A stretch of 64,000 nucleotides of DNA, from positions 496,001 to 560,000 of the forward strand of contig CAWBIZ010000005.1 of NCBI GenBank assembly GCA_963789005.1, in the 5' to 3' direction. The DNA is from DASSUW01 sp963789005 (GTDB lineage: Bacteria > Actinomycetota > Thermoleophilia > Solirubrobacterales > Solirubrobacteraceae). The first letter of the stretch is position 1. Each line of letters begins with the position of its first letter. Under the pieces are notes generated by a model that was not told the origin of the DNA, searched no databases, and worked only from the letters and a program-made list of their open reading frames with translations. Made by a program: the position numbers and the translations under genes. Positions 24,869-33,066 of the stretch are shown one piece after another.

Positions 24869-26143
24869 GTGGCTCAGGTAGGCATCCGCGAGCTGCTGGA
24901 GGCCGGCGTGCACTTCGGCCACCAGACGCGCCGCTGGAACCCCAAGATGCGCCGTTTCATCCATGGCGAGCGCAGCGGCATCTACATCATCGATCTCCTG
25001 AAGACCGAGGCGCTGCTGTCGCAGGCCCAGCGCTTCGCGTCCGAGATCGCCCACCGCGGCGGCACCGTGCTGTTCGTGGGCACCAAGAAGCAGGCCCGCG
25101 ACGGCATCAAGGAGATCGCCGAGTCCGCCGGCCAGCCGTACGTCAACCACCGCTGGCTCGGCGGCCTGCTGACCAACTACCAGACGATCTCGCTGCGCAT
25201 CAAGCGCCTGCACGACCTCGAGCGGTACGCGGCGGACGGCCAGCTCGCGCTGCTGCCCACGCGCGAGCGCATGTCCGCCGAGGCCGACCTCGCGAAGCTG
25301 CAGGCCAACCTCGGCGGCGTCAAGAACATGCAGCGCGTGCCCGACGCGATGTTCGTGGTCGACCTCAAGACCGAGGCGATCGCGGTCCGCGAGGCGCAGC
25401 GCCTCCGGATCCCGATCATCGGGCTCGTCGACACCAACTGCGATCCCGACGGGATCGACTTCGTGGTGCCCGGCAACGACGACGCCATCCGCGCCTGCAC
25501 GCTGATCACGCGCGCCATCGGCGACGTGGTCGCCGAGGGCCGCAACCGCTTCCGCGCCGAGGAGGAGCAGGCTCGCCGCGAGGCCGAGGAGCAGGCCCGC
25601 CGCGAGGCGGAGGAGCGCGCCCGCCTGGAGGCGGAGGAGCAGGCCCGCCGCGAGGCGGAGGAGCGCGCGGCCGCCGAGGCGGCTGCGGCAGCGCCCGCGC
25701 CCGAGCCGGTGGCGGAGACGCCCGCGGCGCCTGAGCCGGTCGCCGAGACCCCCGCGCCTGAGCCGGTGGCGGAGACGCCCGCGGCGCCTGAGCCGGTGGC
25801 GGAGACGCCCGCGGCGCCTGAGCCGGTGGCGGAGACGCCCGCGCCTGAGCCGGTCGCGGAGACGCCCGCGGCGCCTGAGCCGGTCGCGGAGACGCCCGCG
25901 CCTGAGCCGGTCGCGGAGACGCCCGCGCCTGAGCCGGTCGCGGAGACGCCCGCGCCTGAGCCGGTCGCGGAGCCCGCGGCCCCCGAGCCGGTGGCGGAGG
26001 TGCCGGCGGCCGAGCCCGAGGCTCCGCCCGCCGAGGCGCCTGCGCCCGAGGCGGAGGCCGCCCCGGAGGAGCCGAAGCCGAAGAAGCCACGCAAGAAGGC
26101 CGCACCGAAGAAGACCGAGACCAAGGAGGAGAGCAGCAAGTGA
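24869..26143 (+). CDS. rpsB: 30S ribosomal protein S2 with long repetitive C-terminal extension
   Basis: The conserved S2 domain covers residues 1-227 (MAQVGIRELLEAGVHFGHQT ... IPIIGLVDTNCDPDGIDFVV). A tail of nearly 200 residues follows: a highly charged predicted helix with EEQARREAE repeats (about 228-272), eleven copies of PEPVAE with TPA or TPAA spacers (about 275-375), and a Lys-rich end (KPKKPRKKAAPKKTETKEE). S2 is normally 230-300 aa, so 424 aa is exceptional. GTG 24869 is preceded by AAAGGGAG at a good distance. rpsB leads the tsf-pyrH-frr operon; the stop overlaps tsf. Confidence 0.95.
   Translation: MAQVGIRELLEAGVHFGHQTRRWNPKMRRFIHGERSGIYIIDLLKTEALLSQAQRFASEIAHRGGTVLFVGTKKQARDGIKEIAESAGQPYVNHRWLGGLLTNYQTISLRIKRLHDLERYAADGQLALLPTRERMSAEADLAKLQANLGGVKNMQRVPDAMFVVDLKTEAIAVREAQRLRIPIIGLVDTNCDPDGIDFVVPGNDDAIRACTLITRAIGDVVAEGRNRFRAEEEQARREAEEQARREAEERARLEAEEQARREAEERAAAEAAAAAPAPEPVAETPAAPEPVAETPAPEPVAETPAAPEPVAETPAAPEPVAETPAPEPVAETPAAPEPVAETPAPEPVAETPAPEPVAETPAPEPVAEPAAPEPVAEVPAAEPEAPPAEAPAPEAEAAPEEPKPKKPRKKAAPKKTETKEESSK
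25690..26010. repeat. Coding minisatellite in rpsB (27/30-bp units)
   Basis: Eleven near-identical units of 27 or 30 bp, each containing CCTGAGCCGGT(C/G)GC(C/G)GA or a close variant, encode the PEPVAETPA(A) repeats of the S2 tail. Unit length varies by one Ala codon, as expected from slippage that keeps frame. Confidence 0.9.
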
Positions 26144-26745
26144 GCGCCCCGATCCCCGCATCGCAGGTCAAGGAGCTGCGCGACCGCACGGGCGCGGGCA
26201 TGATGGACAGCAAGAACGCCCTCGTCGAGACGGGCGGGGACATCGACAAGGCCGTCGAGGTGCTGCGCGTCCGCCTCGGCGACAAGGCGCTCAAGGTCGG
26301 CGACCGCGATGCCACCGAGGGCACCGTCGCGTCCTACATCCATGGCGGCGGCAAGGTGGGCGTGCTCGTCGAGGTCGACTGCAACACCGACTTCGTCGCC
26401 CGCAACGAGGACTTCCAGTCCTTCGCCCGCGACGTCGCGCTGCACATCGCGGGCTCGCCGACGATCCAGTACGTCTCGGAGGAGGACATCCCCGCCGACG
26501 CTCGCGAGGCCGAGCTGCGCGTGTTCGAGCAGCAGGCCGCGGACAAGCCGGAGAACGTCCGCCCGAAGATCGCCGAGGGCAAGCTGCGCAAGTGGATGGA
26601 GGAGGTCGTGCTCCTCAACCAGCCGCACGTGAACCTCGACAAGTACGAGGGCAAGACGATCGAGCAGCTGCGCGCCGAGCTCTCCGGGACGATGGGCGAG
26701 AACGTCGTGATCCGGCGTTTCGCGCGGTTCGCGGTCGGCGCGTGA
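26140..26745 (+). CDS. tsf: Translation elongation factor Ts
   Basis: Guanine-nucleotide exchange factor for EF-Tu. At 201 aa it is the short form, as in Thermus and plastids, lacking part of the dimerisation region of the E. coli protein (283 aa). The N-terminal UBA-like domain ASQVKELRDRTGAGMMDSKN is followed by the signature VEVDCNTDFVARNEDF with the Asp-Phe pair that contacts EF-Tu. The GTG start overlaps the rpsB stop. Confidence 0.96.
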   Translation: MSAPIPASQVKELRDRTGAGMMDSKNALVETGGDIDKAVEVLRVRLGDKALKVGDRDATEGTVASYIHGGGKVGVLVEVDCNTDFVARNEDFQSFARDVALHIAGSPTIQYVSEEDIPADAREAELRVFEQQAADKPENVRPKIAEGKLRKWMEEVVLLNQPHVNLDKYEGKTIEQLRAELSGTMGENVVIRRFARFAVGA

Positions 26746-27467
26746 ACGACGCCCCGGCGTTCCAGCGGGTCCTGGTCAAGCTGTCGGGCGAGGCCCTGAT
26801 GGGCGACCTCGACTTCGGCACGGACGCCGGGACCGTCGAGGCGATCGCCCGGCAGCTGAAGGGCGTGCACGACCGCGGCGTCGAGGTCTCGGTCGTGCTC
26901 GGCGCCGGCAACATCTACCGCGGCCTCAAGGGCGCGGCCGGAGGCATGGACCGCGCGACCGCGGACTACATGGGCATGCTCGCGATCGTGCTCAACGCGC
27001 TCACGCTGCAGGACGCGCTCGAGAAGCAGGGCGTCCACACGCGCGTGCAGTCGGCGATCACGATCTCGGAGGTCGCCGAGCCGTACATCCGCCGCCGCGC
27101 CATGCGGCACCTCGAGAAGGGCCGGATCGTGATCTTCGCGGCCGGCACCGGCAACCCGTTCTTCACCTCCGACACGGCGGCCGCGCTGCGCGCGCTGGAG
27201 ATGCACGCGGAGATCATCCTGATGGCCAAGAACGGGGTCGAGGGCGTCTACTCCGCCGACCCCAAGCAGGACCCCGACGCCGAGTTCATCACCGAGATCA
27301 CGACGCGCGAGGCACTGCAGCGCAACCTGCGCGTGATGGACTCCACGGCGCTCTCGCTGTGCATGGACAACCACCTCCCGATCGTCGTCTTCAACATGAA
27401 CGACGAGGCCAACATCGACCGGATAGTCTCCGGCGAGCGGGTGGGGACGCTGGTGAAACCGGAATGA
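26742..27467 (+). CDS. pyrH: Uridylate kinase PyrH
   Basis: Phosphorylates UMP to UDP in pyrimidine synthesis; amino-acid-kinase fold, 241 aa. Motifs are VLVKLSGEALMG (ATP phosphate binding), VLGAGNIYRGL, MDRATADYMGMLAIVLNALT and AAGTGNPFFTSDTAAALRA. GTG 26742 overlaps the tsf stop. The order rpsB-tsf-pyrH-frr is standard. Confidence 0.97.
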   Translation: MNDAPAFQRVLVKLSGEALMGDLDFGTDAGTVEAIARQLKGVHDRGVEVSVVLGAGNIYRGLKGAAGGMDRATADYMGMLAIVLNALTLQDALEKQGVHTRVQSAITISEVAEPYIRRRAMRHLEKGRIVIFAAGTGNPFFTSDTAAALRALEMHAEIILMAKNGVEGVYSADPKQDPDAEFITEITTREALQRNLRVMDSTALSLCMDNHLPIVVFNMNDEANIDRIVSGERVGTLVKPE

Positions 27468-28021
27468 TCGACGAACTCCTTCAAGACGCACGGGAGCACA
27501 TGGAGAAGTCCGTGGACGCCACGCGCGGCAAGTTCGGCTCGGTGCGCACGGGCCGCGCGAGCACCGCGCTGCTCGACCGCATCACGGTCGACTACTACGG
27601 CGCCCAGACCCCGCTGCGCCAGCTCGCCACCGTCTCCGCCCCGGAGGCCCGGCTGCTGACCGTGCAGCCGTACGACAAGAGCTCGATGAAGAACATCGAG
27701 CGGGCGATCATGGAGTCCGACATCGGGCTCACGCCCAACAACGACGGCCAGATCATCCGCCTGCAGGTCCCCGAGCTCACCGAGGAGCGCCGCAAGGAGC
27801 TCGTCAAGGTCGTGCGCAATCTCGCCGAGGAGGGCCGGGTGGCGATCCGCAACATCCGCCGCGACACGATGCACGACCTGCGCGAGCTGCGCGACGCGGG
27901 GGAGGCCGGCTCGGACGACGAGCATCGCGCCGAGGAGGCCCTGCAGAAGCTCACCGACCAGAAGGTCACCGAGCTCGATGCGGTCCTCAAGGCCAAGGAA
28001 GAAGAGATCCTCGAGGTGTGA
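27464..28021 (+). CDS. frr: Ribosome recycling factor
   Basis: Splits post-termination ribosomes together with EF-G. It has 185 aa. The three-helix bundle and small domain are recognisable from GSVRTGRASTALLDRITVDY, QPYDKSSMKNIERAIMESD and VRNLAEEGRVAIRNIRRD. ATG 27464 overlaps the pyrH stop (ATGA), and the frr stop overlaps uppS. Confidence 0.97.
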   Translation: MIDELLQDAREHMEKSVDATRGKFGSVRTGRASTALLDRITVDYYGAQTPLRQLATVSAPEARLLTVQPYDKSSMKNIERAIMESDIGLTPNNDGQIIRLQVPELTEERRKELVKVVRNLAEEGRVAIRNIRRDTMHDLRELRDAGEAGSDDEHRAEEALQKLTDQKVTELDAVLKAKEEEILEV

Positions 28022-28680
28022 GCGCCTCGTACGTCGCCATCATCACGGATGGCAACGGACGCTGGGCCCGGCAGCGGGACCTGCCCGTGGAGGAGGGCCA
28101 CCGGGCCGGGGCCGACACCGTCAAGGCCCGTCTCCGTGACGCCGCCGACCTCGGCGTGCGGGAGCTGACGGTGTACTCGTTCTCGACCGAGAACTGGTCG
28201 CGCGCCCCGGAGGAGGTGGCGGCGCTGATGGCGATGTTCTCCGAGCGCATCCTCGCCGAGACGCCGGAGCTCGACGGCGAGGGCGTGCGGATGCGCTTCA
28301 TCGGCCGCCGCGAGGGCGTCGCCGAGGAGCTGCTCGAGCAGATGCGCTGGGCGGAGGAGAAGACCGCGGCCAACGAGCGGATCACGCTGTTCGTGGCGTT
28401 CAACTACGGCGGGCGGGCGGAGATCGTGGACGCGGCGCGCGCGTTCACGGGCACCTCCGAGGAGGAGTTCCGCCGTCACCTGTACGCGCCCGAGATGCAC
28501 GACCCGGACCTGATCATCCGCACCAGCGGCGAGCAGCGGCTGTCGAACTACCTGCTGTGGCAGTCGGCGTACTCGGAGCTGCACTTCACCGAGGTGCTGT
28601 GGCCGGACTTCTCGCGCGAGGACTTCGAGGCCGCGCTCGGGGAGTACGAGGTCCGCCGGCGCCGGTTCGGCGGGCGATGA
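28018..28680 (+). CDS. uppS: Polyprenyl diphosphate synthase (UppS family)
   Basis: Cis-prenyltransferase making the C55 (or shorter) lipid carrier for cell-wall synthesis. It has 220 aa. Conserved regions are AIITDGNGRWARQRDLPVEE then GHRAGADTVK (region I, with catalytic Asp), YSFSTENWSR (region III) and DPDLIIRTSGEQRLSNYLLW then QSAYSELHF (region V). Region I has Thr where Met is more common before the Asp. Chain length cannot be read from sequence. GTG 28018 overlaps frr. Confidence 0.95.
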   Translation: MSASYVAIITDGNGRWARQRDLPVEEGHRAGADTVKARLRDAADLGVRELTVYSFSTENWSRAPEEVAALMAMFSERILAETPELDGEGVRMRFIGRREGVAEELLEQMRWAEEKTAANERITLFVAFNYGGRAEIVDAARAFTGTSEEEFRRHLYAPEMHDPDLIIRTSGEQRLSNYLLWQSAYSELHFTEVLWPDFSREDFEAALGEYEVRRRRFGGR

Positions 28681-29510
28681 GCACCCGGCGCGCCCGCCGT
28701 CCGCCGCGGCGCGGCTTCGGCGACCTCGGGCGCCGTGTCCTGTTCGCGGTGCCGGCGATCGGCTACGCGATCGCGATCATCGTGGCCGGCGGCTGGATCT
28801 TCGCGGCCGGCATCCTCGTGCTCGGGTTCGTGTGCCTGCACGAGCTGTTCCGCATGTACGACTGGGTGCGGCCCGTCCGGCTGGCCGGGTTCCTGGCGCT
28901 GACGGGCCTCGCCGTGGCCGCGCTCGAGGGCGGCGAGCGCCAGGTGCTGCTGGCGACCGTGGCCACGCTCCCGCTGATCTTCCTGCTCGGCCTCGTGATG
29001 CCGCGGCAGGAGGACGCGACGCTCACCCACGGCATGGCGATCACGCTCTTCGGCACGTTCTGGGTGGGGATGGCGATCGCGCACGCGATCATGCTGCGCG
29101 AGCTCGAGCACGGCGACGGGATCGTCGTCGACGTGCTCGTCGGCACGTTCCTGGGGGATACGGGGGCCTACCTCGGCGGCCGCTGGTTCGGGACGCACCG
29201 GCTGTCGCCGCGGATCTCGCCCAACAAGACCGTCGAGGGGCTGGCGATCGGCTTCCTCAGCGCGGTGCTGTTCACGTGGGCGGCCGGCCTCTATCAGGAC
29301 TGGCTCACGCACGGGCAGGCGCTCATCCTCGGCGCCGCGGTGGGGATCGTGGCTCCGCTCGGCGATCTGGTGGAGTCGGCCGTCAAGCGCGATGCGGGCA
29401 CGAAGGACGCGGGCGCGATGTTCGGACCCCACGGCGGAGCGCTCGACCGCCTCGACGCGGCATTCTTCTCGCTCGTGACCGGGTATTACGTCTGGCTGGC
29501 GCTCCTATGA
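28677..29510 (+). CDS. cdsA: Phosphatidate cytidylyltransferase CdsA
   Basis: Makes CDP-diacylglycerol from phosphatidate and CTP, the precursor for PgsA-type enzymes such as the one at 37614. It has 277 aa, polytopic with about seven or eight hydrophobic segments after a basic N-terminus. The C-terminal family signature is present: ESAVKRDAGTKDAGAMFGPH then GGALDRLDA. ATG 28677 overlaps the uppS stop. Confidence 0.94.
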   Translation: MSTRRARRPPRRGFGDLGRRVLFAVPAIGYAIAIIVAGGWIFAAGILVLGFVCLHELFRMYDWVRPVRLAGFLALTGLAVAALEGGERQVLLATVATLPLIFLLGLVMPRQEDATLTHGMAITLFGTFWVGMAIAHAIMLRELEHGDGIVVDVLVGTFLGDTGAYLGGRWFGTHRLSPRISPNKTVEGLAIGFLSAVLFTWAAGLYQDWLTHGQALILGAAVGIVAPLGDLVESAVKRDAGTKDAGAMFGPHGGALDRLDAAFFSLVTGYYVWLALL

Positions 29511-29968
29511 CCGACGACCGCAACGAGCACGACCGAACCGAGCGGCAGATGGCCGAGCTCCTGCAGGAGCTGCGGATCGCGCTGCCGGGAGTGCAGATCC
29601 TGTTCGCGTTCCTACTGACGGTGCCGTTCGCGCAGGGCTTCGCGCGCGTGACGAGCTTCCAGCGGAACCTGTTCTTCGGCGTCCTGCTGGCGACGGCTGC
29701 CTCGACGATCTTCCTGATCGCGCCGACGGCGACGCACCGGCTGCGGTTCCACAAGGGCGATCGCGAGTACGTGATCGAGTCCGCCCACAAGCTGATGATC
29801 GCCGGCCTCGTCTTCCTCGCGCTCGCGATCGTCGGCGCGGTCACGCTGATCACCGACTACATGTTCGGCCTCAGCGGGCAGTGGTACTGGCCGCTGCTCG
29901 TCGGCCTCGCGATCGCCGGCTTCTGGTTCGTGCGACCGCTGCTGCGCAGCGGTTCATCCGGCCCTTAG
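29507..29968 (+). CDS. DUF6328 family membrane protein
   Basis: A 153-aa protein with a short charged N-terminus (MTDDRNEHDRTERQMAELL) and four predicted transmembrane helices (starting near residues 27, 49, 91 and 126). It resembles the uncharacterised actinobacterial DUF6328 family. It is translationally coupled to cdsA (ATGA) and precedes dxr by 26 bp, so it is probably co-transcribed with the lipid genes. No function can be assigned. Confidence 0.75.
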   Translation: MTDDRNEHDRTERQMAELLQELRIALPGVQILFAFLLTVPFAQGFARVTSFQRNLFFGVLLATAASTIFLIAPTATHRLRFHKGDREYVIESAHKLMIAGLVFLALAIVGAVTLITDYMFGLSGQWYWPLLVGLAIAGFWFVRPLLRSGSSGP

Positions 29969-29994
29969 CAGGCCGTTGCCACAATGGGTCGCCG

Positions 29995-31146
29995 ATGAAG
30001 CGGCTCCTCATCCTCGGCTCGACCGGGTCGATCGGTACCCAGGCGCTCGACGTCGTCGCCCGTGCGGGCGACGCGTTCGAGGTCGTCGGCCTGTCCGCCG
30101 GAACCGACCACGACTCGCTGGTCGCGCAGGCGCGCGCGCATGGCGTGCGGCGGATCGGGCTGTCGGACGAGGCCGCCGCCGCGCGGGCGAGCGAGGCGTG
30201 GACCGACGGTGAGGTGCTGGGTGGCCCGGAGGGGCTGGTGGAGCTCGTCGCCGGCTCGGACGCCGATCTCGTGCTGAACGCGATCGTCGGCTCGGCCGGG
30301 CTCGGTCCGACGATCGTGGCGCTGACCGAGGGGATCGACCTCGCGCTGGCCAACAAGGAGTCGCTCGTCGTGGGCGGCGAGCTGGTCATGGCGCTGGCCG
30401 AGGCCACCGGGGCGCAGATCATCCCGATCGACTCCGAGCACACCGCGATCCATCACCTGCTGACCGGAGAGCCGCCGGGGACGCTCGAGCGGCTGACGAT
30501 CACCGCTTCGGGTGGGCCGTTCCGCGGGCGGTCGCGCGCCGAGCTCGAAGACGTGACCGTCGAGGAAGCCCTGCGCCACCCGACGTGGGCGATGGGCGGC
30601 AAGATCACCATCGACTCCGCGACGCTGATGAACAAGGGCCTCGAGCTGATGGAGGCCCATCACCTGTTCGGGACCCCGTACGAGCAGATGGAGGTCGTGG
30701 TCCACCCGCAGTCGATCATCCACGGGCTCGTCAGCCTCTGCGACGGCTCGACGCTCGCCCACATGGGATATCCGGACATGCGGGTGGCGATCGGCTACGC
30801 GTTGCTGTATCCCGACCGCGCCGACCTGCCGATCCCGCAGCTGGATCTGGTGAAGGTCTCCGAGCTGACGTTCGAGGCGCCCGACGAGGACGCCTTCCCG
30901 GCGCTGCGGCTCGCGCGCGAGGCGGCGATCGCCGGCGGCACCGGGCCATGCGTGCTCAACGCCGCCAACGAGGTCGCCGTGCACGCCTTCCTGGGCGACC
31001 GGCTCGGCTTCATGGGGATCCCGGCGGTGATCGAGGCGACGCTCGAGCGCGTCGGCGCGGAGCGGGTCCACGGCTTCGAGTCGCTCTACCAGGCCGACGC
31101 GCAGGCCCGCGAGGTGGCGGGAGAGCTCGTGAGCGTGCACGCATGA
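29995..31146 (+). CDS. dxr: 1-deoxy-D-xylulose-5-phosphate reductoisomerase Dxr
   Basis: Second step of the MEP isoprenoid pathway. It has 383 aa. Motifs are RLLILGSTGSIGTQALDVV (NADPH binding), LALANKESLVVGG, PIDSEHTAIHHLL (metal Asp/Glu), the flexible loop TASGGPFRGRS, and HPTWAMGGKITIDSATLMNK then GLELMEAHHLF. Start ATG 29995; CACAAT nine bases before it could be a -10 box. The stop overlaps the rseP start. Confidence 0.97.
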   Translation: MKRLLILGSTGSIGTQALDVVARAGDAFEVVGLSAGTDHDSLVAQARAHGVRRIGLSDEAAAARASEAWTDGEVLGGPEGLVELVAGSDADLVLNAIVGSAGLGPTIVALTEGIDLALANKESLVVGGELVMALAEATGAQIIPIDSEHTAIHHLLTGEPPGTLERLTITASGGPFRGRSRAELEDVTVEEALRHPTWAMGGKITIDSATLMNKGLELMEAHHLFGTPYEQMEVVVHPQSIIHGLVSLCDGSTLAHMGYPDMRVAIGYALLYPDRADLPIPQLDLVKVSELTFEAPDEDAFPALRLAREAAIAGGTGPCVLNAANEVAVHAFLGDRLGFMGIPAVIEATLERVGAERVHGFESLYQADAQAREVAGELVSVHA

Positions 31147-32210
31147 GCTTCCTGCTCGCCTTCCTCGGCTTCGCGGTGCTGATCATCCTGCACGAGGCCG
31201 GCCACTTCGCGGCTGCGAAGGCGGTCGGCATGCGCGTCGAGCGCTTCTCGCTGTTCTTCCCGCCGCTGATCGCGCGCAAGAAGCGCGGCGAGACCGAGTA
31301 CGCGATCGGGGCGATCCCGCTCGGCGGCTACGTGAAGATCACCGGCATGAACCCGGCGGAGCAGATCCCGCCGGAGGTCGCCCACCGCGCCTACTACCGG
31401 CAGCCGGTGTGGAAGCGGATCGTCGTCATCGCCGCCGGCCCGGCGGTCAACATCGTGCTCGCGTTCCTGATCCTGTGGGTGCTGATCTGGGCGAACGGCG
31501 TCGGGAAGCCGACGACGACGATCGAGCAGATCAACGCGCCCCCGGCGCGCGGCGCGCTCGCCACTGGCGACCGGATCGTCGCGGTCGACGGCAAGCGCGG
31601 CGACTTCGAGGCGCTGAAGGCGCAGATCGCCTCCCATCGCTGCGCCGAGGAGACCGACGCCTGCCGGGCGAGCACGCCGGCCGCGATCACGGTCGTACGC
31701 GACGGTGAGGAGCGCACGCTCAGCCTGCGACCGGTCTACAACGCCGACGTCGACGACATGCTCGTGGGATTCGGCGTCGGATCCACCACGGTGGCGGTCG
31801 GCCCGGTCGACGCCGCCGGCCGCTCGGTCTCTGAGCTGTGGTTCTTCACCACCAAGACCGTCGAGACGATCGCCGGCATCTTCGAGGCCGACAAGCGCGA
31901 GGACATCTCGGGCGTCGTCGGCTCCTACGAGGTCACGCGCCAGACGATCGAGCTCAGCGTCGAGCGCGCCGTCTTCCTGCTCGCGATCATCTCGCTGTCG
32001 CTCGGCGTCATCAACCTGTTCCCGTTCCTGCCGCTCGACGGCGGGCACATCTTCTGGGCCGTGGCGGAGAAGATCCGCGGCAAGGCGATCCCGTTCAGCG
32101 TGATGGAGCGCGCCGGCTTCGTCGGCTTCGTGCTCGTGATCGCGCTGTTCATGATCGGCTTCACGAACGACCTCGGCCGCCTCACCGGCGACGGCTTCGG
32201 CGTCAGGTAG
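31143..32210 (+). CDS. rseP: Site-2 intramembrane metalloprotease RseP/RasP
   Basis: Zinc protease that cleaves transmembrane anti-sigma factors or signal-peptide remnants within the membrane. It has 355 aa. The first helix carries HEAGH (residues about 17-21), and the third catalytic ligand is in NLFPFLPLDGGHIFWAV near residue 295. A PDZ domain lies between (about 120-200). Like other actinobacterial versions it has a single PDZ. It is coupled to dxr by overlap. Targets are unknown; the membrane anti-sigma-like protein at 44522 is one candidate. Confidence 0.93.
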   Translation: MSFLLAFLGFAVLIILHEAGHFAAAKAVGMRVERFSLFFPPLIARKKRGETEYAIGAIPLGGYVKITGMNPAEQIPPEVAHRAYYRQPVWKRIVVIAAGPAVNIVLAFLILWVLIWANGVGKPTTTIEQINAPPARGALATGDRIVAVDGKRGDFEALKAQIASHRCAEETDACRASTPAAITVVRDGEERTLSLRPVYNADVDDMLVGFGVGSTTVAVGPVDAAGRSVSELWFFTTKTVETIAGIFEADKREDISGVVGSYEVTRQTIELSVERAVFLLAIISLSLGVINLFPFLPLDGGHIFWAVAEKIRGKAIPFSVMERAGFVGFVLVIALFMIGFTNDLGRLTGDGFGVR

Positions 32211-33024
32211 CCGGCGGATAGCCCCAGGCGGCGGCGATGCCGCGCAGCGGCTCTGGCACCTCGCCCGCCGGCGGCGACGGCCGCTGGACCTGCCCGGACT
32301 TGAGCTTGTCGCTGAAGTCGCCGATCCCGCGCCGGTACTCGCCGTGCTCGCCCGCGCCGTAGTCGAGCATCCCCGGCTCCCAAGCGACGCCCAGGAACTC
32401 GCACAGCCGTTGCGTCTCCGCCGCCGGGTCGCTCGCCAGGTCCTCGTAGCGCACCGTCAGCCCGGGGAAGCGCTCGCGCGCCGCCTGAACGGCGGAGCAG
32501 TAGCGCAGCACGCGCCGGACGTTGTCGTCGAGGTCCTCGGAGCCGATCTTCTCGCGCGAGCGCACGATCGCGAGCGGGTGGCGGAGCAGGAAGACGAAGC
32601 GCGCGTCCGGCCAGCACTCGCGGATGCGGTCGGCGATGAACACGTCGCTCGGCGTCTTGTTGACGAGGATCCGCTTGCCGCTGCGCTCGAGCTGGCGCTG
32701 CAGGATGCGGTCCCACAGCAGGTAGGTCAGCTGGTTCGGGTCGAGGTCCATCTCGTGCAGCGCCCACTCGGTGTTGTGGTGCCGCGTCTTGACCCAGATG
32801 TTGCGCAGGTGCAGCTCGTGCGGCGCGTGGATCTGCGAGTGCGTGTTGAGCAGCACGCGCAACAGCGTCGAGCCGGAGCGCACGCTCGAGAGCACGAACG
32901 CCGGAGCGGTCAGCAGCCGGTCGCCGGGTGCCAGCGGGTGGTCGGCCGGGCGCGGCGGCGGCGAAGCGCGCCGCTCGCGCACCGTCTCGGGCAGGGCCTC
33001 GTTGACTCGGCTCTTCCAAGACAC
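32203..33024 (-). CDS. Sulfotransferase family protein
   Basis: A 273-aa PAPS-dependent sulfotransferase. The 5'-phosphosulfate loop is APAFVLSSVRSGSTLLRVLL near residue 40, and the 3'-phosphate-binding region is DARFVFLLRHPLAIVRSRE near residue 140; RYEDLASDP follows. The acceptor (lipid, glycan or small molecule) cannot be inferred. GTG 33024 is chosen as first in-frame start consistent with homology. It lies opposite to its neighbours between rseP and ispG, interrupting an otherwise co-directional MEP gene set, and overlaps the rseP end by 8 bp. Confidence 0.82.
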   Translation of the reverse strand: MSWKSRVNEALPETVRERRASPPPRPADHPLAPGDRLLTAPAFVLSSVRSGSTLLRVLLNTHSQIHAPHELHLRNIWVKTRHHNTEWALHEMDLDPNQLTYLLWDRILQRQLERSGKRILVNKTPSDVFIADRIRECWPDARFVFLLRHPLAIVRSREKIGSEDLDDNVRRVLRYCSAVQAARERFPGLTVRYEDLASDPAAETQRLCEFLGVAWEPGMLDYGAGEHGEYRRGIGDFSDKLKSGQVQRPSPPAGEVPEPLRGIAAAWGYPPAT

Positions 33025-33054
33025 CGGCGGGCAGTCTAGGCGCAGGCCGCCTCC

Positions 33055-33060
33055 TAGACT
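33055..33060 (+). promoter_or_regulatory. Possible -10 box for ispG
   Basis: TAGACT followed by six bases and ATG 33067. No ribosome-binding site could fit between, so a leaderless mRNA is likely if this box is used. Confidence 0.4.
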
Positions 33061-33066
33061 GGACGC

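Noticed and set aside
25177..26628. Repetitive Ser/Gly/Ala minus-strand frame opposite rpsB and tsf
   Set aside because: It is the antisense of the PEPVAE repeats and conserved EF-Ts sequence, without own start signals.
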